Assembly (NCBI GenBank): GCA_037043455.1
Contig: JAWPHD010000138.1
Location: 556,846-620,845, forward strand
Source: Cyrtodaria siliqua
Taxonomy: Eukaryota; Mollusca; Bivalvia; Adapedonta; Hiatellidae
Direction: 5' to 3'
Length of the DNA stretch: 64,000 nt
Within the stretch, counting starts at the first letter, position 1, and the number at the start of each line of letters is the position of its first letter. The notes under the pieces were generated by a model. It was given only the letters and a program-made list of their open reading frames with translations, made no database searches and was not told the origin of the DNA. The translations under genes and the position numbers were made by a program. Positions 56,303 through 64,000 of this stretch are shown piece after piece.

Positions 56303-57742
56303 TTATTTGTCCTGTACCTTTAATGATGTTGGTAGCTGTTCATACAAGTAATGAAAACAGTCTGGCATTGCTTTTGACCTGCAGAGTGAGGACAAGTCTT
56401 GTTGTTTTGGGACAGAAATGGTTAACTTTTCAGCATATAGATATTTCATCGATGTTGATGCACATTGCCATCATATTCTTGTAGTCTTCCTCAGTTTTAT
56501 TTCTTCCCATGAAAGCTTTTCTGTCAAAACCATAGTTAAAGAATATGATTTCTGGCTGTGAACGTCTTATTTCAATCCATTTGATATCCAGTCAGGTTAT
56601 TTTCTCGCCTGTAACTGTGCTTTACATGTTGGTAGTTATTGACTTTTTGTAAGATTTTAAGTCACAAATGTCGTCATACTTGATAGGTATAACAACATAT
56701 GGATTATTTCGCCTGGTCATTGCTATAATTGTATCCCACTGTGATTGAACATGCACATTAGTATTCCTTTTAGAATGTGCTATTGCCTCATGCATAGAAT
56801 CGCACTCCATTTCGGAGTGACCCCGCTCAGAGAATTTATGTCCGATAGTTTCAATATTCTCATTTTTGTGTACTGCATACAGTAATCCAACCGTAACATA
56901 TTGGTTACGGTTTTGTTCTCCATATGAAAGACAATCTCTTTTGTCGTATTTGGCAATGAAATGATAAAGTCAGTTCCTATTTCCCAAGAACTTCTGCTAC
57001 CATCTGTTTCATCCCATAAAAAGCATATTCCCTTTTTATCTCCAAGGGAGTATATTGAAAGGTTGTATGATGACAAGCAGCGCTTATAGTACATATCTCC
57101 AATTTCAGTGTGTGGTGTTGGAAGAACTGATTCTAAATCAAATGTTGCTGCAAAATAATATGGGTCATTTATAGCTTTTGCTTTGTCAGTTTTCTTTTCT
57201 TTTCTGACTGTCTCTTTTAAAGTTTGATGTAGTTCATACTGTACATCAAGGTCACTATCTGCTACTCCATGTTCTTGGATTCCTTTGTAAACCGCCCAAA
57301 GATTACATTGGTCCTTTTTGGGTTTATGAAATGGTATATTGTACTCGCTTACAAACACATTTTTATAAACATTGAAATTACAAGGCACGCTTTCTCTGCT
57401 TCTGCAATTGCTTTGATATAGTTCACGCATTTTCCTAATGGACACATTTGGATCGAGGTACTTTCTCTTCGTATATTTTCCAGTGTAATGCGATGATACA
57501 GTTGCAAAAGATTCGATATGATCTCGAATTTCTTTCAATTTATCATATGATGTTTTGTTTTTAGATGAAAGTTTTCCTTTCCTATCATGTCTAACGAAAC
57601 ATCCGTGAACTTTATTTTTCATTGCATACTGAACTACCTTTTTTTCTATGTTCAGTGTTCCCAAGACAAACGTCTTACATACTCTCACAATTTGTGCCTT
57701 TTGTAACAACGCTAAAGGTAACAATACCGCTAAATGTAACAA
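56303..57742 (-). pseudogene. DDE-type transposase pseudogene (KPKKDQC family, possibly Sola-like)
   Basis: A 320-codon frame (57742-56780) reads, from its N-terminus: VCKTFVLGTLNI, HIESFATVSSHYTGK, KMRELYQSNC, FHKPKKDQC (zinc-like motif), and TFDLESVL with the probable first catalytic Asp. A frameshift near 56930 follows. The second frame gives YGEQNRNQYVTVGLLYAV and GHKFSERGHSEMECDSMHEA with the probable catalytic Glu, then QWDTIIAMTRRNNPYVV. Later pieces are IKWIEIRRSQP and DLSSLCRSKAMPDCFHYLYE, ending at 56303. In relatives an SD.C block precedes GGQNRN; here it is lost at the shift, probably with the second catalytic Asp. The first 16 codons are translated subterminal array, so the true N-terminus is missing. 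The superfamily name is uncertain. Confidence 0.75.
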
Positions 57743-57960
57743 CCGCCGCTAAAGGTAACAATTCCAACGCTAAAGGTAACAACCTCAGCTAAAGGTAACA
57801 ATCACCTCTTCCGCTAAAGGTAATAACGCTAACGCTAAAGGTAACAACTTTTCATGTTAACGCTAAAGATAACAACTGTCTACGCTATAGGTAACAATGT
57901 TTTTCAATATCTACAGTTTCAATGAAAATTTAGTTAACATGTTCTTGTTAGTTACTGAAG
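57711..57960. mobile_element. Transposon-end array: nine 'GCTAAAGGTAACAA' motifs
   Basis: Nine copies of a 14-bp motif with variable spacing are followed by 'caatatctacagttt' and 'atgttcttgttagttact'. It directly abuts the transposase pseudogene and is the inverse of the end array at 37960-38195. It is a likely set of transposase binding sites at the element's end. Confidence 0.82.
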
Positions 57961-57999
57961 CATTTTATTCGCGTCCAACCGATGCGACCCTTATCGGCG

Positions 58000-58235
58000 T
58001 TGTTAGAGAGTGTGCTGGGTCTCCTACTCGGAGACGTGGGGTTTTCTGCAGGTTCGAATCCCACTGAAAGCCCGAATTGTCAAGTTAATAATGTGTCGAT
58101 TCTTGTGGATGGCGGGAGATATACAGTACAGGTTCTACCCTTGAAAAATGGGGTGATCTGCCTCAACCGACCGTCATATATGGCCTAATATGTTCTAAAA
58201 TGACGTAAATACTATTCGAACAAAACAAAACTCTT
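58000..58235 (+). mobile_element. tRNA-derived SINE, family B, copy 4 (with head)
   Basis: Head: 'gttgttagagagtgtgctgg' then a B box 'caggttcgaatcccac', with an extended variable region suggesting a Leu/Ser-type ancestor. Body: 'acagtacaggttctaccctt', 'ggggtgatctgcctc', 'cgaccgtcatat' and 'aaaatgacgtaaatac'. Confidence 0.82.
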
Positions 58236-58239
58236 CTTA

Positions 58240-59120
58240 CATCAAATCATGCCAAATTAAGGTTGTCATCTGCGCCATTAAGATTGTATGTGTATAAGCT
58301 GATTAGCTTGTTTAACGATGTAAATAAAACACGTATATGCAATTTATGACTGTTTTACTGTGATTTGGTTTCGTTTGGAGGTAATATACACCTTTAGTTC
58401 GATTTTAACAAAGATCGGGTTTATTAATAACGCACTCAACTGCTTGAAAACGCATATTTTCTTTTGCTATAATGGGTACGATATAATATAGCAAACAGAG
58501 TTTTAAAAAAACCCATAGATCACTGGTGAGGAGAAAACAAATAATGCAGTTTACTAAAATGTTAATCGAATGATTACACATATATGAAAGGGAAACATGT
58601 CACGTTTGACAGGTGAACACTTTCTGTATGCCAAACACGAAACTCGGCATGCATTTTCAAACAAACCCTATCGATGTTTTAAGAACATACGAATGGCATT
58701 GATAATAATCTACAGTTTACTTCCACTTTGATATTTAGTGTTAATTTTGAAGCTCACTTTAAATACATAAATAAAAGGAAGGTGTGTGTGGTGGGGTGGG
58801 GGTGCGTGGCGTCAGAGTACAGAGTAGTTTGAACTCTGTGAGATAATATATACCTGATCGGGTTTTTTTTCACAATCATCCAGCATTACCGTTTCATTGA
58901 TTTCTATATGTAGGGTCTATTATCTCCGTATTGGGTTTTTAACGAAAGGTATCTGATAGGTCACGTACGATGTCTTTCAATGATGTAGGAAACATAAAAG
59001 AGTTTATTCCACCGTATGATAATATCAGCAAATTGAATTGAAATGAAGCTCTGTCCATCTTATTCTACATTATTTGAACGGCCACTCATTTCTTTTACGT
59101 GGAATACCTAGGAACTGATT
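58240..59120. other. No supported gene; GT-rich tract at 58780-58805
   Basis: AT-rich. 'ggtgtgtgtggtggggtggg' near 58783 is the only low-complexity piece. Confidence 0.4.
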
Positions 59121-59124
59121 TGAA

Positions 59125-59312
59125 TGTTGTTTAACGGCTCATCAACGTATAGGTTATATTAGAGCCACCCCAGAGAGAGGGAAAGAATACATAGGAATCC
59201 GGGAACCTGCCCTACTCTTCTTATCGAATAGATTCCTATGGTTCTTTAACGTGCTCGGAGGATATACCGATACACTGGACCGTCCGTTTTACGTCGCCAT
59301 TCGACGGACGAA
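59125..59312 (-). mobile_element. tRNA-derived SINE, family A, copy 4 (head missing)
   Basis: 'tttaacggctcatcaacg', 'gccaccccagagagaggg', 'taacgtgctcggaggat' and 'gttttacgtcgccattcg' match family A. The copy stops before the tRNA head. Confidence 0.8.
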
Positions 59313-59604
59313 CCTTGAACTGTATTAATCCATGCTCAAGGATTGAATTTACGCCAAAAGATTAAACCTGTGCATTGATTGAATAGCCCCTAATTTCTTA
59401 AAGAGTCAACATGGCGGAATATATTGCATTGGTCCAATATCACATGCAACGGAGTCGATGAGCCCATTCTCCTTAGGAATTAGGGCTGGCTAGATTTAAT
59501 CGCGACTCGCACTTCATTCACCGATTGAATCTGTCTATTAGTATACGGTAATCTATTTCATCATTAACCGTTAGTACAGACTTATACGTCTGAAATTCCT
59601 GGTC

Positions 59605-59800
59605 AACCACGGTGCAGCGGGTGGGCTTTGGCTCATATGCTGGAGGTCATGGGCTCGATCCACACCAAATACTTACTAGTAGCTCCATTGCTTGACTCTG
59701 ATGATATAAGTGTTATGCTATAAATGGTCGGTCCGATATCAGTTTAATGTGACTGGATAAGTGGCATGTGTCTACGGCGCGATCCACTTTCATATATATT
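59605..59800 (+). mobile_element. tRNA-like SINE
   Basis: A-box-like 'ggtgcagcgggtgggc' and B box 'gggctcgatccacacc' about 45 bases apart, then 'atgtgactggataagtggca' and 'gtctacggcgcgatcc' as body. No clean cloverleaf, no second copy in the window. Confidence 0.6.
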
Positions 59801-59944
59801 GTACTATTTATACACACTGCATGTACCTAGGGTATTTGAGCATATTTGGGCATATAATACACAGGGGTTTCAGTATACATTCTTACATAACGAAAATACT
59901 ACTTCGGATTAAGAAAACATTTCTGTTTTATCATTTACATCAGT

Positions 59945-62480
59945 ATAAGTAAGTAAGTAAGTAAATAATTTTATTATAGTGACATGTGCATAACAATATA
60001 TATTACAAATAGTTATGTACAAATTACAAGCACCCGGTCCATTGGACCTATAAGTCACCTGTACTGATAAAGTAATAACAGTACGTGAAGTAGAAGTACT
60101 TAAAATATGGCAGAGTTCAATCAAATTGCAATAGCTCAAACGAATATTAGTTACAAACGCTAATCATTGTTGAAATGTGGTAATACAAGATCATTACATG
60201 GATGAATAAAAGATGTATGTTACTAAAATAGTTATATAGTGAATTAATTCAGCTAGATATATATTTAAATGTTCATAATAGCAGCATTATTAAGCAATTA
60301 ACGGTATACATTTTACTCATGAATACATAACGGTTACGCCTACGGATGTACGCTTATACAATAAATTTTGCAGATTTTCTTGGGTAATCCTTTAATAAAT
60401 GACACATTTTCAGTCTTGTGTTTAAAGAAATAAACTCATTTTGTCTTAAAATTTCACCGAAAACATTAGTCCTGATATCATTATATAAACAACAAGCCAG
60501 TAAAAAGTGTTTCTCATCTTCTATGGCCGTTGTATCACAGAATCTACAAGTCCGACTCTCTCAACAGCTCCCCAACATATCTTCCAGTCTCTATTCTTAA
60601 CGGTAATATCCCAGTTCTAAATTGACACAATAACGATCGTCGTATTTGACAGATTCATTGTCATATAGGTCTACGCATTTAAAATCCAGTTTAAAAGTCG
60701 GTATGTTCTCAATTTGGCCATGTTTGATACATCACGTGACCACTTGTCTGTATAATGTTGGCTTATTAAGCTTTTTGTCACCGTTAAGTCGACTAATGCT
60801 TTGATTCGAATTGTTCATTAATCCCCAAAGTTGTAAAGATTTGCTTAACATCACTAGACCAATTGTGTGTACACTTATCGAAGTCAAAATTAAACACCTG
60901 TTTCGTAAGTTCTACCGTTATCCATTTTCATTAGCCTATATCCAATACCGGAAAATGCAATCCATCTACGATACAGCGTCGGTTGCCAGCCGGAGTCTCC
61001 ATACAGCGCCGAAGAGGCGTGAATCTGTGTTACGCCATGAAGTATCGTAAGGCGCGGTTTTGTACATTATCGAGGGATTGGTACGTTTTTTGCACCCCAC
61101 ACAGATGCACTATAATCCATTATCGGTGTAATGCAAGCGTTAAATAGTTTTTCGTACGACCGGAACCGGAAGTCTTTCATGCTGTGTATTTTGCTGATAA
61201 TTCCACCCAGCGCCGCCCTGCTCCTTCGCAAGTGCCTCGCAATTACCACTGAAGTCGTTTCGCTCATCAAATAACTCCTAGATAGCGGTACTGTGTAACA
61301 GGTTTCAATCACATTATTTCCGACTCTGAAAACGTATTCTGTTCGTGGTGTTCTGCGATGCCGGAAATGCACTATTTTTGACTTGTTAGTGTTAACTATC
61401 ACTCGCCATTTTTTTACACCATTGATGTAACGTATTTAGCATGTTTTGTAATTTGTCTTCACTGTCCGAGACTAGCACAATATCGTCCGCATACATGAGA
61501 ATGGAACCTTAGCGTCTCCCATGGTGATACCAAGGTCAAGAGTCATTGACCTCTTCACAAGATCGTTGGCGAAAATGGAGAACAGTGTTGGGGATAAACA
61601 ACAGCACTTGCTTAACCCCAGTATCACAGTTGAAACCAGTCTGTAAGGTTGTCATTTATTCGGATACATGCTGTGGCACTTGTGTAAATATTCCGGATCG
61701 AATTATAAACTTTTCCGTCCGATGTTATGGAGTAGCAGTTTATACAGGAGCATATCGCGGTCGGATAAAAATCAAAACTTTTTTTAAGGTCGATGAATTG
61801 AAGTGTATATAGAGTTATTGTTCCTAATTATGCTGTTCAATGTAAAAACGTGATCCTCACTTGATCTCCCAGATCTAAAACCATTCTGTTCGTCCGCTAG
61901 TAAATGCTCATTATCAAGATAAATTGTTATCCTTTTATTTAAGCAAAGCACTATACAGCTTACTAATACAAGACAATAAACTGATCCCACGATAGTTAAG
62001 CGGCATGCGTTTGTCAGAGTTCTGATCTTTGAGTATTGGGCAAATAATCGCTTTTCTCCATGATGATGGTATTAGGTCTACTATCCAAAGATTAATTGGA
62101 ATAACTGTTGTAGTATTGCTATGACCGCCGGGAATTTGAGTAACGTCATACGGTATATTGTCGTGACCACAAGCCGAACTACGATATCGAGCGTGCATAA
62201 CGATTTTTTGTTAACTCCACAATACAAATATTCCGGTTCATTTGTTCAATGTTCACATATAAGGGATCCTGCCATGTTCATTTTCTAATAATTTTGGTTT
62301 TATGCAGTTTTATGCGGTTATATGGTAACTCGTCGAAATCGTCAGTATTTCCACTATTATTATATAAATTATCAAAATCCGTTTTCCATCGCTCAAACAC
62401 CATTTTCTCATTTCTGATTTATACTTCCATTGTATATGTAACTCACATCTCGTTGTAATATAATCACAATACATTATATC
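59945..62480 (-). mobile_element. Second non-LTR retrotransposon (LINE), 5'-truncated, decayed
   Basis: On minus, the linker before the reverse transcriptase, the polymerase domain, the thumb and a Cys-His C-terminal motif follow in order. The 3' end at 59949-59967 is a (TTAC)n microsatellite tail. No endonuclease or ORF1 is recognisable upstream. It is not closely related to the LINE at 3150-7474: the motif text and tail differ. It resembles the multi-copy 'endonuclease-reverse transcriptase' type common in bivalve genomes; the exact clade is not certain. Confidence 0.88.
60350..62460 (-). pseudogene. LINE reverse transcriptase with single-base frame breaks
   Basis: Order on minus: VFERWKTDFDNLYN (about 62385), GHDNIPYDV and IPSSWRKAIICPILKD, LNYRGISLLSCISKLYS (about 61960), DEQNGFRSGRSSEDHVFTL (about 61870), FIDLKKSFDF (about 61780), a broken GVKQ..LSP block (about 61600), MYADDIVLVSDS with intact catalytic YADD (about 61490), and NTNKSKIVHFRHRR (61402 on). 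Next come LGGIISKIHSMKDF and MDYSASVWG, then ALYGDSGWQPTLYRRW, and last the Cys-His motif CRFCDTTAIEDEKHFLLAC (about 60550). Between YADD and the thumb an A7 run (about 61420) puts the frame out by one base; another slip is near 61090. With its catalytic box whole it is less eroded than the first LINE. Confidence 0.88.
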
Positions 62481-62705
62481 AATCATTTGACGAACTAACA
62501 TCATTTACTCTCAAATATCAGAGCCTTATCTTATCAGAAGTATTCGTCATGCACATACTTGCATAAATAGTTATGCAAATACTTGCATAAATTATGCACA
62601 ACGGCTGTTCATCAGACGAACTAAATCAATACAATTGACCATTACAGCAGCAGACAACCTCACTTTGTAATTCTGGGTCGGGTAACAGCTCGTTCATCAA
62701 CAGTA

Positions 62706-62939
62706 TCATGTATATGGATGAATACTGGTTAAATCTAAATGCTTGCCAGTCACGAAAATAGATTTTCTACACCCAAACACACTCTGTACAATTTGAATAA
62801 TTGTCATTCCGTCGAAAATGATGCTTTCCAGTTCATCGATACTCCTTAACACCGATACTGGTGATTTTTTCCTCATATATTCCATGATATCGGGCCTTTT
62901 TGTTCTGCAACAATTTCCCTCATCACACACCTGACTCAC
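62706..62939 (-). pseudogene. Fragment of an unrecognised protein
   Basis: A 77-codon frame has a protein-like middle (RPDIMEYMRKKSPVSVLRSI then IIFDGMTIIQIVQ). After a frame change near 62762 a second stretch, YFRDWQAFRFNQYSSIYMIL then LLPDPELQSEVVCCC, runs to about 62630. DGM..(V/I)Q strings occur in multi-copy uncharacterised bivalve proteins, but that memory is weak. It could also be chance. Confidence 0.25.
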
Positions 62940-62949
62940 AATGGGTAAC

Positions 62950-64000
62950 AGGGTGCATTCTCAAAGTCATACTCTCTCCAAGATGCGTATTTTTTAATTA
63001 GTGTATGGTATTAGCTCTAAATACATCTCTTCCTCAATAACTTAGATATCTTTTGATTTTGAATTTCACAGGAGTCTATACTATTGTGTCATCGTCTTTT
63101 TTTTAGTAAGACATGCAACAAACTCTTAGAGAGCTCTACTCCTGTCCTTCGTGTACTATTAAACGTTCATTCATTGTCCGTTACGTTCGTTTGAATGAGT
63201 AGTGAGCACTGTATTGTATTCATTAGGGAGGGGTGATTATAATTGAGAGTACATACTCACTTCTTTCTGTTGTCATGTAAGCTGTCAGATGCAATAATTG
63301 GATTAAAATTCCTGCCACAAAGGCGGAAGGAGCCTCTGCTCTGTCATCACAAGAAAACAATGTCTACTTCATACACAATGTGAAAGATTAATTTCTTTAA
63401 ATCGCAAGACATCTTTGAGTAACATGCTGTAACGTCTCTGCTACCTGTCAATCAAAAACAATGTCACATCTACCACTGTTATGCATTAATTTCTTTAATC
63501 GCCAAACAATCTTAGTAACATACTGTTACGTTTCTGATTTAATAAAAATTGTTCATACAGCAACTTTATTCTGAATGTCTACAGTTTACACTATCAATAA
63601 ACTTCACCGGTGCTCTGGTAAAATACTCCTAGGTAATAGTCATATGAGGAGAAAAACTTTTACAAGATAACATAAAAGCTAAACGTTTACTAAAATAACA
63701 CATTGCAGTAGCAAGATATAGTCTACAGCAAACAATTTGTTCAATTTTATCCTCTCTTTTTATTTAATAAGTTAATTAAAGCTTTTAAAAGTTAGAGATA
63801 AAGATGTTTTATAGAAAACAAAAACAATTGTATAAACATTTTGAATAGTATAGGTCTGTTACAAGTTTTTTAAAAATATTTGCAGTATTGACCCTAGATT
63901 TTGGCCCTCTTTTTTGAAAATAAGGACAATTAATTTTCTCTATAAAGGTTAAAATAGTATTAAATTGTAAATATATAATAATCTACTCACAAGTATTATT
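62950..64000. other. No gene; weak ~95-bp direct repeat at 63383-63540
   Basis: 'attaatttctttaaatcgc' to 'agtaacatgctgtaacgt' (about 63389-63435) recurs with changes at 63485-63530. Otherwise AT-rich and featureless to the window end. Confidence 0.5.

Noticed and set aside
1..64000. A new defence, secretion or biosynthetic system
   Set aside because: No clustered multi-gene coding is present. Coding remnants are retroelement or transposase parts, and the two host-gene candidates are small and not linked to a pathway.

Overview
The window is eukaryotic, and I read it as genomic DNA of a mollusc, most likely a bivalve. The grounds are AT-rich sequence with very sparse coding, many tandem arrays whose units carry AGGTCA/TGACCT motifs, many tRNA-derived SINE pieces, fold-back elements, and two decayed non-LTR retrotransposons. 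No bacterial, phage, CRISPR or organellar signal is present, and nothing is arranged as an operon. The taxon is an inference from repeat style; no single marker gene proves it.

Layout. 0-3 kb: a 145-bp-period array and a fold-back element. 3.15-7.47 kb: a 5'-truncated LINE on + (SGNH-esterase ORF1, then endonuclease and reverse transcriptase) ending in an (ATT)n tail. 7.5-13 kb: four different tandem arrays (periods about 800, 145, 163 and 140 bp), one of them inside a Helitron/Helentron-like element. 13-17 kb: the only place where I see plausible host genes, two small spliced candidates facing away from each other across about 0.3-0.4 kb. The rightward one recalls the ciliary protein CFAP68. 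17-28 kb: a TTAA-flanked MITE, SINEs and repeats in otherwise featureless DNA. 28.7-32.6 kb: a possible 3.9-kb element with inverted ends, subterminal motifs, an internal tandem duplication and two nested SINEs.

32.6-42 kb: SINEs, a second copy of the fold-back element, a transposon-end array without its transposase, a 21-bp minisatellite, and a nested Helitron-like copy. 42.1-42.9 kb: an internally deleted integrase-core (IS3EU-type) transposase. 43-50 kb: a run of arrays, two of them made of alternating inverted blocks, followed by two more hairpin-ended or inverted-end elements. 52.9-55.3 kb: two 0.5-kb inverted copies around 1.3 kb, with a second integrase-family C-terminal fragment beside the right copy. 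56.3-58.0 kb: a DDE transposase pseudogene on - abutting nine copies of a 14-bp subterminal motif. 59.9-62.5 kb: a second decayed LINE on -. The last 1.5 kb is featureless apart from a weak direct repeat.

Apart from the two small host-gene candidates, the functional content is mobile DNA in several states of decay, with repeated nesting (SINE in Helitron-like element, SINEs in a TIR element, array next to transposase). I found no convincing new defence or metabolic system. The most useful leads are the head-to-head gene pair at 14.4-16.8 kb, the subterminal-array transposon seen both with and without transposase, and the recurrent design of tandem array plus (CCGT)n plus terminal hairpin.
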